64,000 bases of DNA from Bog-950 sp964615305 (GTDB taxonomy: Bacteria; Bacteroidota; Bacteroidia; Chitinophagales; LD1), in contig CAZTNA010000002.1 in the NCBI GenBank assembly GCA_964615305.1, positions 186,001 through 250,000 on the forward strand. Direction: 5' to 3'. Made by a program: the position numbers and the translations under genes. Shown one piece after another: positions 54,386 to 63,342 of this stretch; position 1 is the stretch's first letter, and every line of letters begins with the position of its first letter. Under the pieces are notes generated by a model, which worked only from the letters and a program-made list of their open reading frames with translations, was not told the DNA's origin and searched no databases.

Positions 54386-55228
54386 ATGAAAAAATTATTA
54401 TTTACCCTTACCTTAGTTAGTGCTCTGTTTAATAGTTCATCCTTGTTTGCTCAGGCTTGTCCTAACAGTCCCAGTAATTGCCAACCCGCAGGTGGGCCGT
54501 CAGGTGGTGGCTTTGAAGACCCAAACACAACTACCTGCGCTACACAAGGTGTTGCCTACAACGAGCCACTCGAGTTTACCATGTTTTCAGTCTTCGAATT
54601 TCTAGGAACTCAAAATGTTGATAGTATCGAATTTTTAACTTTCGATAACTTGCCTTGTGGCCTTTGCTGGGCTGTTGACCAAGCCGACAAACGATACGCT
54701 AAGGGCGAGGATGGTTGCCTGAGTATTTCAGGAACTACCAACGATGCTGCCGGTCAATACAAATTAGCCGTTTCCTTAAAAGCGTGGATTAACGGAAATG
54801 CCCAACCGCAAACCATACCGGCACAGTTAGTTGACCAGACTGGCTTGAAAATTTTAATTCGTGTAAAAACATCGTCCGGAACATGCGTTACAGTAGATAC
54901 TTCCGCAAACGCCAATAACCTTACAGCAAATCCCGCTAATTGCAACACAGGTGTTAACGAAGCTACAGCCGATTTTACAAGTTTACAGTTACAGCCAAAC
55001 CCGTTAACTACACAAGGTATTCTATCTTTTTTGGCTACCAGAGAAGCAGTGTATAGCGTTCGCATAGCTGATGTAACAGGCAAAGTTGTATCGCAAAAAA
55101 TAATCGAGGTAAAAGTTGGAACAAACTCAACAAGCGTAGAAAGAAACAATTTGCCAGCAGGTGTTTACTTCTTGCTTTTAACTGACGGAAAAACATCATC
55201 TACTCTCCGGTTTTCCATTTCTGAGTAA
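54386..55228 (+). CDS. T9SS type A exported protein, 280 aa, shared N-terminal domain
   Basis: A signal peptide (LLFTLTLVSALFNSSSLFAQ) precedes CPNSPSNC, VDSIEFLTFDNLPCGLCW, EDGCLSISGTTNDAAGQYKL, GLKILIRVKTSSGTCVTVDT; the same order of motifs as in its neighbours. The C-terminal sorting domain reads LQLQPNPLTTQGILSF to VYFLLLTDGKTSSTLRF. The protein is just the shared domain plus the sorting domain, so the shared domain is probably a unit that can act alone. It has its own terminator. Confidence 0.9.
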   Translation: MKKLLFTLTLVSALFNSSSLFAQACPNSPSNCQPAGGPSGGGFEDPNTTTCATQGVAYNEPLEFTMFSVFEFLGTQNVDSIEFLTFDNLPCGLCWAVDQADKRYAKGEDGCLSISGTTNDAAGQYKLAVSLKAWINGNAQPQTIPAQLVDQTGLKILIRVKTSSGTCVTVDTSANANNLTANPANCNTGVNEATADFTSLQLQPNPLTTQGILSFLATREAVYSVRIADVTGKVVSQKIIEVKVGTNSTSVERNNLPAGVYFLLLTDGKTSSTLRFSISE

Positions 55229-55252
55229 CAAAATCTTAGATATAGAACTTAG

Positions 55253-55281
55253 AAACTCTGCTCATACGGGCAGAGTTTTTT
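55253..55281 (+). terminator. rho-independent terminator
   Basis: AAACTCTGC and GCAGAGTTT pair around TCATACGG and are followed by T-rich sequence. It separates the T9SS gene at 54386 from the aminotransferase gene. Confidence 0.88.
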
Positions 55282-55314
55282 GTTTTATTCGCTCATGTTT
55301 TAAACTAGCATACC

Positions 55315-56514
55315 ATGCCTAACGTTTCTTCTAAAGGGTTAAAAATGCCCTCCTCCCCTATACGAAAACTTGTACCGTATGCTGAAGCCGCCAAAAAGAA
55401 AGGTGTAAAAGTTTACCATTTAAATATAGGTCAGCCTGATTTAGAAACTCCTCAGCAGTTTTGGAGTGCCCTAAAAGGTTTAGAAATGAAGGTGCTGGAA
55501 TACGCCCCTAGTAACGGCATAGAGTCTTACCGGAAAAAATTTGCAACTTATTACAGAGGTATAGGTATTAATGTAGAGGCGCAAAACTTTATGATTACTG
55601 AGGGTGCTAGCGAAGCTCTTTCTTTTGGTATGTATAGCTGTTTAGATGATGGTGACGAAATCATAATTCCTGAGCCCATGTATGCCAACTACATTGGCTT
55701 TGCTATGGCGGGCGATATAAAAGTAAAACCCATTCCTACGTCTATAGATACAGGGTTTGCTTTGCCCCCAATTGAAGAATTTGAAAAAGCGATTAGTTCA
55801 AAAACAAAAGCCATTTTGATTTGCAACCCAAATAACCCAACCGGGTATTTGTATAGTAATAACGAACTGAATGTACTTCGTGATATATGTTTGAAGCACG
55901 ATTTGTTTTTGTTCGTTGATGAAGTTTATCGTGAATTTCTTTATGGCAATAACGAATTTTTCAGTGCTTTAAACTTATCAGGAATGGAAAAGCATGTAGT
56001 GGTATTTGATTCAATTTCAAAACGATTTTCTGCTTGTGGTGCTCGCATTGGTGCAATAGTTACCCGAAACCAAGATGTGTTGGCTTCTGCACTTAAATTT
56101 GGACAAGCGCGCCTTTCACCTAATTCGTTAGGGCAAATTGCTGGTGAAGGGCTGTTTGATTTAGGCAAAGAATACTACGAGAGCATTATTTCAGAATATC
56201 AGAAACGTAGAGATGTATTAGTAAATGAACTAAACAAAATTGAAGGGGTAAAATGTGCTAACCCTGGAGGAGCTTTTTATGCTGTAGCATCTTTGCCTGT
56301 AGCAGACACCGATGATTTTTGCCAATGGATGCTAGAAAATTTTTCCTATAAAAATGCTACTGTAATGATGGCGCCTGCTTCTGGATTTTACTCTACCACC
56401 GGCTCAGGTAAAAACGAAGTACGGTTAGCGTATGTGTTAAACAGTGACGACTTACGCGCAGCAATTACCTGTTTAGCAGAAGGGCTAAAACAATACAGGA
56501 GTTTACATGGATAA
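55315..56514 (+). CDS. PLP-dependent aminotransferase (class I/II, aspartate aminotransferase-like)
   Basis: The 399-residue protein has the fold-type I pattern: YHLNIGQPDLETP, the substrate-loop NPNNPTGYLYS, the PLP-holding FVDEVYREFLYG, and the Schiff-base lysine in FDSISKRFSACGARIGA. C-terminal NEVRLAYVLNSDDL has the carboxylate-binding Arg. Substrate cannot be fixed from sequence; aspartate or an aromatic/branched amino acid is likely. It appears unrelated to the T9SS genes on both sides. Confidence 0.94.
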   Translation: MPNVSSKGLKMPSSPIRKLVPYAEAAKKKGVKVYHLNIGQPDLETPQQFWSALKGLEMKVLEYAPSNGIESYRKKFATYYRGIGINVEAQNFMITEGASEALSFGMYSCLDDGDEIIIPEPMYANYIGFAMAGDIKVKPIPTSIDTGFALPPIEEFEKAISSKTKAILICNPNNPTGYLYSNNELNVLRDICLKHDLFLFVDEVYREFLYGNNEFFSALNLSGMEKHVVVFDSISKRFSACGARIGAIVTRNQDVLASALKFGQARLSPNSLGQIAGEGLFDLGKEYYESIISEYQKRRDVLVNELNKIEGVKCANPGGAFYAVASLPVADTDDFCQWMLENFSYKNATVMMAPASGFYSTTGSGKNEVRLAYVLNSDDLRAAITCLAEGLKQYRSLHG

Positions 56515-56543
56515 ATACGAGTTGTTTATCAACTGTATTTGGG

Positions 56544-57917
56544 TTAGAGTTTTTTTATTTCAGTAAAGTACTTGTAAAACCAAGGAATAGTTTCTATGCC
56601 TTTGTAATAATTAAACAATCCGTATTTTTCGTTGGGCGAGTGGATGGCATCGCTGTCGAGACCAAAACCAAAGAGCACTGATTTAATGCCCAGCACTTTT
56701 TCGAACATGGTTACAATAGGAATACTGCCGCCTGTGCGCAACGGTATAGGTGTTTTGCCAAAGGTTTTTTCCATGGCTTTCTCTGCTGCTTTGTAAGCAA
56801 CAGAGTCGGTTGGGGTTACGGCTGCTTCGCCACCGTGGTGCGGCATTACTTTAACCTTTACCGATGGCGGTGCTATCTTCTTGAAGTGTGCTTCGAACAA
56901 CTGCATTATCTTCTCGCTGCTTTGATTAGGCACTAAGCGCATAGATATTTTTGCATACGCCTTAGATGGCAACACCGTTTTAGCGCCTTGCCCTGTGTAG
57001 CCGCCCCAGATGCCGTTTACATCAAGTGTAGGGCGAATAGACACACGCTCTAAAGTTGAGTAGCCCTTTTCACCGAGCACTTCATTAATATCTAAATGGG
57101 CTTTGTATTCGTTGATGTCGAAAGGGGCTTTCGCCATCATATCGCGTTCGGCTTTCGATACTTCCTGCACATCGTCATAAAAACCGGGAATGGTAATTCT
57201 GCGGTCGGCATCGTGCATAGAGGAAATCATGTCGCAGAGAATGTTGACGGGGTTGGCAACGGCACCTCCGTAAACGCCACTATGCAAATCGCGGTTGGGG
57301 CCGGTAACTTCTACTTCTAAATAACTTAAGCCGCGCAAGCCGGTGGTTATGCTCGGTGTGTCGTTAGCAATCATAGAAGTATCGGAAATGAGAATTACAT
57401 CGGCCTTTATCTTCTCCTTGTTTTCGCGGGCAAAGGTTTCGAGGTTTACTGAACCTACTTCTTCTTCGCCCTCAATCATAAATTTTACGTTGCAGGGCAG
57501 CAGGTTATTCTTCATCATCATTTCAAACGCCTTTACATGCATAAACATCTGCCCTTTATCGTCACAGGCGCCACGCGCGTAAATATTGCCGTCTTTTACC
57601 ACAGGTTCGAAGGGTGGCGAATGCCACAAATCAATAGGGTCGGCAGGTTGCACATCGTAGTGCCCATACACTAAAACGGTGGGCAGTTTGGCATCTATTA
57701 TCTTTTCGCCATACACCACCGGGTAGCCGGCAGTGGGGCAAATTTCCACTTTGTCGGCACCGGCATTTATGAGCGATTGCTTTACAAATTCAGCCGCGCG
57801 GTTTACATCGGCCGCAAACTTTTCATCGGCACTTACCGAAGGTATGCGCAGCAGGTCGAGCAGTTGGTGGAGGTATGTTTCTTTGTTCTGTTCTAAGTAA
57901 GGGAGTAGGTTTTCCAT
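56544..57917 (-). CDS. M20 family dipeptidase
   Basis: This 457-residue enzyme keeps the two-zinc M20 ligands: VYGHYDVQPADP (His), GACDDKGQMF (Asp), IEGEEEVGS (the catalytic Glu pair), LISDTS (Asp) and DAIHSPNEKYG (His). A lid/dimer domain is inserted in the middle (about residues 190-350). Such cytosolic enzymes split dipeptides. It converges with the aminotransferase gene. Confidence 0.95.
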   Translation of the reverse strand: MENLLPYLEQNKETYLHQLLDLLRIPSVSADEKFAADVNRAAEFVKQSLINAGADKVEICPTAGYPVVYGEKIIDAKLPTVLVYGHYDVQPADPIDLWHSPPFEPVVKDGNIYARGACDDKGQMFMHVKAFEMMMKNNLLPCNVKFMIEGEEEVGSVNLETFARENKEKIKADVILISDTSMIANDTPSITTGLRGLSYLEVEVTGPNRDLHSGVYGGAVANPVNILCDMISSMHDADRRITIPGFYDDVQEVSKAERDMMAKAPFDINEYKAHLDINEVLGEKGYSTLERVSIRPTLDVNGIWGGYTGQGAKTVLPSKAYAKISMRLVPNQSSEKIMQLFEAHFKKIAPPSVKVKVMPHHGGEAAVTPTDSVAYKAAEKAMEKTFGKTPIPLRTGGSIPIVTMFEKVLGIKSVLFGFGLDSDAIHSPNEKYGLFNYYKGIETIPWFYKYFTEIKKL

Positions 57918-58001
57918 AATTGAGACGTAAATTTGAGGATAGCGAAAATAGGAATAGTAATTTGTGTATTCGATAAGTAATCTTCCCTAAGTTCACAGGT
58001 T

Positions 58002-58658
58002 TTACACTTTCATTTTTTCCTCTTTGTAAAGCAATCTATGAACTGCCACCGCCAACAGAGCTCCGGCAACTGGCGCTATAATATAAATCCAAAGTGAGTG
58101 AAAGTTTCCGGTTATTACAGCAGGTGCAATAGAACGGGTGGGGTTAAGACTCGTTCCGCTTACAGGTCCTCCAAATAGAACTAGGAACCAAACCGTTCCT
58201 CCAATAGCAATTCCGGCTGTAATACCTTTTTCTTTAGCGCCCACACTTACGCGTAGTATCACCTGCATTAAAATAAAAGTCATAATTACTTCAAGAATGA
58301 AGGATTGTATTTCACTACCGCTTGGTTGAGTAATACCTAACGTGTTGTTATCAGGAAAAAGCAGCATGAGCAACACACTTGCCATTAGTGCACCACTTAA
58401 TTGCGAACCCAAATAAGCTGGTATTTCTTGCCAGCTAAAGCGTTTGTCAACAGCAAATGCAATGCTAACGGCAGGGTTTAGGTGTGTGCCAGATATATCA
58501 CCAAACGAATAGATGAGTGCTATAATTGCAAAGCCCCAAACCGCTGCTATTCCGTGTAAACCTAAGGCTCCATTGGTTTGCTGGTTAACAATCACACTGC
58601 CTGTACCTACAAAAAGTAAAATGAAAGTTCCTAAAAATTCGGCAAGATACTTTTTCAT
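58002..58658 (-). CDS. MIP/aquaporin family channel
   Basis: The ATG at 58658 gives MKKYLAEFLGTFILLFVGTG, the normal start of a MIP protein (218 aa), so I reject a 15-residue longer version. Six membrane helices are visible. The first pore motif is NPA (GTHLNPAVSIAFA), and the second is NPT (GTSLNPTRSIAPAV) instead of NPA but keeps the filter Arg. It may carry water or small solutes such as glycerol; the second motif change can affect selectivity. Confidence 0.93.
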   Translation of the reverse strand: MKKYLAEFLGTFILLFVGTGSVIVNQQTNGALGLHGIAAVWGFAIIALIYSFGDISGTHLNPAVSIAFAVDKRFSWQEIPAYLGSQLSGALMASVLLMLLFPDNNTLGITQPSGSEIQSFILEVIMTFILMQVILRVSVGAKEKGITAGIAIGGTVWFLVLFGGPVSGTSLNPTRSIAPAVITGNFHSLWIYIIAPVAGALLAVAVHRLLYKEEKMKV

Positions 58659-58849
58659 GAATTGTGCATTTTCATTTGGTAAAATAGAAATATAAAAATC
58701 CAAGATGCGAGATAGATACGATGCTTTTCTAATTTTTATCTAACAAACTTTATCTCATTACTTATTCCTTTCCAAGCAAATAAAACATACCGGCTTAGTT
58801 GTTACAAGTGCATTCTACGTTACATTTATGGCAAATAAAAATTAGTAAA

Positions 58850-59908
58850 ATGAAAGGAGGGTTATTAATTTATGGTTGTTATGGCTACACAGGAAAGTTG
58901 ATTACTGAATTGGCAGTAAAAAAAGGTTTAAAACCCACTATTGCCGGACGCGACCAACATCGAACACAACAACTAGCAGAGCAATTTTCGGTACCGCATA
59001 TTGTTTTTGATTTGAAAGAAGTAAACACCGTTGCTTCACACATTGAACCGTTCAAGGTTGTACTGCATTGTGCGGGCCCCTTTGTTTTCACATCAAAAAT
59101 TATGGTTGATGCCTGCATAAAAACTAAAACCCACTATCTTGACATAACAGGAGAATATCAGGTTTTTGAAGCAATTTTTAAGTTAGATGAAAAAGCAAAA
59201 AACTCCGGTGTTATGCTTATGCCCGGTGTAGGGTTTGATGTTGTGCCAAGTGATTGTTTAGCTTCTTATCTTAAGTCCATATTACCTACAGCCGATACTT
59301 TAGAAATGGCGTTATACATGAAAGGTGGTCGAATTTCGCATGGCACTGCTATTACCGTGGCAGAAAATCTTGGACAAAAAACCTTAGTGCGCAAAAAGGG
59401 GAAGTTGGTGGATGTGCCTAACGGCAGTTTAACACGAACTATCACTGCCGAAGGAAAAAGAAAAACTGCTGTGGCTATATCGTGGGGCGACATAAGCACA
59501 GCCTACCGGAGCACTAAGATTCCGAACATTACTGTTTATAATATTCTTCCGCAAAAAGTTATTGATAGTATGAAGATGAGCAACTACTTTGCCTCTGTAA
59601 TGCAGTGGGGTATTGTAAAGCGCTTTATCATTAACCGAATTAAGAAACGCCCCGCAGGACCTAGCAATGAAGAGAGAGCCAATGCTGCTAGTGCTATTTG
59701 GGGTGAAGTAAAAAACCAATTTGGAGTTTCTAAACGTGCATATTTAGAATTGCCCGAAGGTTACACACTTACTGCCATGACAGCTGTGCATATTGCCAAC
59801 CACACATTACAAAATACACCCCCTGCCGGTTCATATACACCTGCACAAGTTTTCGGCAAAGATTTTATTCTGCAGTTTGAAGGTGTAAAACGCACTGATC
59901 TTAACTAG
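58850..59908 (+). CDS. saccharopine dehydrogenase-like NAD(P)-binding protein (trans-enoyl reductase-like)
   Basis: The start at 58850 (352 aa) is directly before KGGLLIYGCYGYTGKLITELA, a Rossmann dinucleotide site; an upstream TTG frame is unlikely. HCAGPFVFTSKIMVDACIKT and HYLDITGEYQVFEAI follow, as in the family of saccharopine dehydrogenase-like and trans-acting enoyl reductases. The reaction is not known. The acyl-CoA synthetase at 63343 is not close enough to suggest a shared operon. Confidence 0.88.
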   Translation: MKGGLLIYGCYGYTGKLITELAVKKGLKPTIAGRDQHRTQQLAEQFSVPHIVFDLKEVNTVASHIEPFKVVLHCAGPFVFTSKIMVDACIKTKTHYLDITGEYQVFEAIFKLDEKAKNSGVMLMPGVGFDVVPSDCLASYLKSILPTADTLEMALYMKGGRISHGTAITVAENLGQKTLVRKKGKLVDVPNGSLTRTITAEGKRKTAVAISWGDISTAYRSTKIPNITVYNILPQKVIDSMKMSNYFASVMQWGIVKRFIINRIKKRPAGPSNEERANAASAIWGEVKNQFGVSKRAYLELPEGYTLTAMTAVHIANHTLQNTPPAGSYTPAQVFGKDFILQFEGVKRTDLN

Positions 59909-59963
59909 TTTTTTTCTTTTGTGGTTTTTATACTTTCATGCCACACTAACAAAAATTCATGCC

Positions 59964-62900
59964 ATGAAACAGAAACTCTACACTTTAGTAGCTTGTGTTT
60001 ATTGCTTGCTCTTTTCCAATATTATTAACGCGCAACATTGCACTGGCAACGGAAGTAATTCAGGGCCTGGGGTATGTACTCCGTTTCCGGTAGCCAATCC
60101 CGGTTTTTATCCTACTTATAATGATTTGCCTTGTGCTATTGATGGAGTGCCTTTCGATACGGTGATTAGTTTCAAAGCACCTTCTACTACACTTTATTCA
60201 GGATTAACAGCTACAGTTGACTGGATAAAAATTGTTGCCATCAATAACTTGCCTTGTGGCTTATGCTGGAAAACAAATTTGCCGAGCGACTCGATGGTAG
60301 GCGGGCAAACTGCCTGCATACGTGTAAACGGAACTACGTTTGATGCACCCGGGCAATACAAAATGCAGATTATAGTAAATGTAAAGGCTCACGTTGGATT
60401 TATATCACAAACGCTTACCAATCAAGATGCTGAACAATTTGGAATAAAGTACTGGGCTAAAGTAAAAGTAGATAGCACCGCTGCCTGCATTACAGTTGAT
60501 ACTATGGCGGCAGGCAATACACAAACAGCATCTGGCACAGCGCCTGTAGCAAGTATTACAGGCAACAGCACAGTTTGCGCAGGAAGTTCAATTACTCTTA
60601 CCGCAGCAGGAGGAACATACTACGCATACCGGTGGAGCAATGGAACCTTCGGTTCTTCGATAACAGTGAACAGTGCAGGAACATATCGTGTTACTGCTTA
60701 TGCAGCTTGCGATAGCAGCATTGCAGAAAAAATTGTCACCAGTCCTAACGTATCACCTAACCTTATAGTCACGGGCAATACTACTTTCTGTCAGGGTGGT
60801 AGTGTAGGTTTAGATGCGGGCGCGGGTTATGCATCGTATGCGTGGAGTAACGGAGCGAGTACGCAAAACATTACTGTTTCTTCCTCGGGTAATTATAGAT
60901 GTACAGTTACACAAAGCGGATGCACGGGTACTTCTAATACAGTTACCGTTACCGTCAACAACAATCCTACTCCCGTTATTACACCAAGCGGCCCTACTAC
61001 TTTCTGTCAGGGCGGTAGTGTAAGTTTAGATGCGGGGCAAGGATATTCTGCTTATGCATGGAGCAACAACACTTCTTTGCAATCAGTAACTGCTACAACG
61101 GGCGGAGCATATACGGTAACTGTAACACAAAACGGATGCACAGGCACTGCCTCGGCTTCGGTAACAGTAAACAACAATCCTGCACCAACTATTACACCTT
61201 CGGGTTCAACCTCTATCTGTTTGGGCTCGTCTGTAGGTTTAGATGCGGGCAGTGGATATGCTTCTTATGCTTGGAGCAACGGAGGAAGCACACAAACCAT
61301 CAGTGCTTCGCAAAGCGGAAGTTACAATGTAACAGTAACTCAGAACGGATGTAGCGGAAGTGCGGCTGCAATAAACATAACTGTTACCGACCCATCGGTA
61401 ACTATTTCGCCTGATGGCCCTACTACTTTCTGTACAGGTGGCAGTGTTACCCTTGATGCAGGAACGGGTTTTAGTTCTTATGCGTGGAGTAATGGAGGCA
61501 ATGGACAATCCATTACCGTAACCACAGGAGGAACTTATGATGTTACTGTGGTTAAAAATGGATGCACCGGTATTTCAAGTGCGGTAACAGTTACGGTTAC
61601 TACCAATACATTATCACCGGTAATTACTGCTTCGCCTTCATTAAACATTTGTCCGGGTGGCAGCACTACATTAGATGTGGGTACTGGTTACACTTCTTAC
61701 GCATGGAGCAACAGTACCAGCTTGCAAACTACTACAGTGAATTCAGCAGCTACCTATACAGTTACGGTAGCGCAAGGTGCCTGCACCGGTACTGCATCGG
61801 CTACTGTAAACGTTGGTAATTTCCCTGTAGCGGTTAACATAAACCCCGCAGGCCCTGTTAGCGCATGCGATGGTGATGTTGTTACATTGGATGCGGGACA
61901 GGGTTTTGATGATTATCTATGGAGCACTGGAGAAATGACTTCTACCATTCAACTTACTAGCGATGGTGATATTATTTGCACCGTTACCGAAAATGGTTGC
62001 ACCGGTAGCGATACAGTACAAGTAATATTCAATGCTAATCCTTCCCCTGATATTTCTGCTACCGATACTATTAATGCCTGCTCTGGCGAAACAGTAAACT
62101 TAGATGCCGGCAGCGGCTTCGATGCATACTTATGGAGCGATGCTACCACCAACAGTACTTTACAAACCAGCTTTGGCGGAGTGTATTCGGTTACTGTTAC
62201 TGAAAATAACTGCACGGGAACTGATGCTGTTACTATTATTTTCAATGCACTGCCTATTCCGAGTATTTCTCCTGCAGGGCCTGTTACTGCTTGTTCAGAT
62301 GATGCAGTAACCTTTGATGCAGGTGCAGGTTTTGATAGCTATGCATGGAGCACCGGTGAAACTACACAAACAATTCAGCCGACTACCACAGCGCAATACA
62401 TTGTAAACGTTACGCAAAACGGTTGCACTGCTGCCGACACTGTGCAGGTTGATTACACTACAAATCCTCATGCTTCTATTACCCCTGCAGGGCCAATCAG
62501 TTTATGCGGTGGCGAAACAGCTACGCTTGATGCAGGCAGCGGTTATGCTTCTTACTTATGGAGCAATAACGAAACCACGCAAACCATTACTGTAAGCACA
62601 GGAGCCAATTACGATGTTACTGTTACGCAAAACGGTTGCAGCGGTGCTGCTACTGCTGTAGTGGCGGTGAGTGTGCATACTGCGCCTGTGGCGGATGCTG
62701 TGTTTTCACCTAACGGTGGCTTCGTTGGAGCTGTACTGGTAGCAACACCATCAAGTGGTGTTACATACGAATGGCAATATGCTAACATGGATACTACCGG
62801 AACCTTAAACCCTGTTAACTCCAATAATGATACTCTTGTTGTTTGCGAAGTAAATCCAGGTTATTACAGAGTAATTGTTACAGATGCCAACGGCTGTTCT

Positions 62901-63212
62901 GATACTTCCTTGTTTGTTGAAGCACCTATATGCGAAGGCATACAAGAGTTAAACTCTCTCTTGAATTTTAGATTAATGCCTAACCCAACTACCGATGTAT
63001 TGAATGTTTCTTATCAGTTAACCGAAACCGAAACTATCAACATCAGCATTATTGACTTGCACGGCAGAAACGTAATGAACGCCATCAGCGGAACACAAAG
63101 CCGAGGCAACTATAACTGGCCGCTGAATGTAAGCCAACTGGCTTCGGGTGTTTACGCTATACATTTCAGTAATGGCAAAGCGAGTAAAAACATGAAGTTT
63201 ATTAAACAGTAA
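59964..63212 (+). CDS. T9SS exported protein, 1082 aa, shared N-terminal domain plus ten Ig/PKD-like repeats
   Basis: The start at 59964 precedes a signal peptide (YTLVACVYCLLFSNIINAQ). Residues 20-190 form the shared domain (IVAINNLPCGLCW, TACIRVNGTTFDAPGQYKM, GIKYWAKVKV, CITVDT). Ten repeats of about 66 residues follow (60550-62680), each with GPxxxCxGxxVxLDAGxGY, YxWSNG, YxVTVTQNGCxG, so two cysteines per repeat. Similar repeats make up the middle of the giant protein at 41612. An eleventh diverged unit and a type A sorting domain (FRLMPNPTTDVLNV, GVYAIHFSNGKA) end the chain. Likely a rod-shaped surface protein. Confidence 0.92.
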   Translation: MKQKLYTLVACVYCLLFSNIINAQHCTGNGSNSGPGVCTPFPVANPGFYPTYNDLPCAIDGVPFDTVISFKAPSTTLYSGLTATVDWIKIVAINNLPCGLCWKTNLPSDSMVGGQTACIRVNGTTFDAPGQYKMQIIVNVKAHVGFISQTLTNQDAEQFGIKYWAKVKVDSTAACITVDTMAAGNTQTASGTAPVASITGNSTVCAGSSITLTAAGGTYYAYRWSNGTFGSSITVNSAGTYRVTAYAACDSSIAEKIVTSPNVSPNLIVTGNTTFCQGGSVGLDAGAGYASYAWSNGASTQNITVSSSGNYRCTVTQSGCTGTSNTVTVTVNNNPTPVITPSGPTTFCQGGSVSLDAGQGYSAYAWSNNTSLQSVTATTGGAYTVTVTQNGCTGTASASVTVNNNPAPTITPSGSTSICLGSSVGLDAGSGYASYAWSNGGSTQTISASQSGSYNVTVTQNGCSGSAAAINITVTDPSVTISPDGPTTFCTGGSVTLDAGTGFSSYAWSNGGNGQSITVTTGGTYDVTVVKNGCTGISSAVTVTVTTNTLSPVITASPSLNICPGGSTTLDVGTGYTSYAWSNSTSLQTTTVNSAATYTVTVAQGACTGTASATVNVGNFPVAVNINPAGPVSACDGDVVTLDAGQGFDDYLWSTGEMTSTIQLTSDGDIICTVTENGCTGSDTVQVIFNANPSPDISATDTINACSGETVNLDAGSGFDAYLWSDATTNSTLQTSFGGVYSVTVTENNCTGTDAVTIIFNALPIPSISPAGPVTACSDDAVTFDAGAGFDSYAWSTGETTQTIQPTTTAQYIVNVTQNGCTAADTVQVDYTTNPHASITPAGPISLCGGETATLDAGSGYASYLWSNNETTQTITVSTGANYDVTVTQNGCSGAATAVVAVSVHTAPVADAVFSPNGGFVGAVLVATPSSGVTYEWQYANMDTTGTLNPVNSNNDTLVVCEVNPGYYRVIVTDANGCSDTSLFVEAPICEGIQELNSLLNFRLMPNPTTDVLNVSYQLTETETINISIIDLHGRNVMNAISGTQSRGNYNWPLNVSQLASGVYAIHFSNGKASKNMKFIKQ

Positions 63213-63242
63213 GATTTTTAATCTCTCTTTGGAACCGGGATA

Positions 63243-63267
63243 ACGGGGCGAAAGCCCCGTTTTTTTT
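63243..63267 (+). terminator. rho-independent terminator
   Basis: ACGGGGC and GCCCCGT pair around GAAA and are followed by T7. It ends the transcript of the T9SS gene at 59964. Confidence 0.94.
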
Positions 63268-63342
63268 GCCTGAGTTTTAGCGTTGTCTGTTTCTTTTTTT
63301 AATCTTCACAATTCCGTTTTTAATAACCTTAAAATCTGCTGT

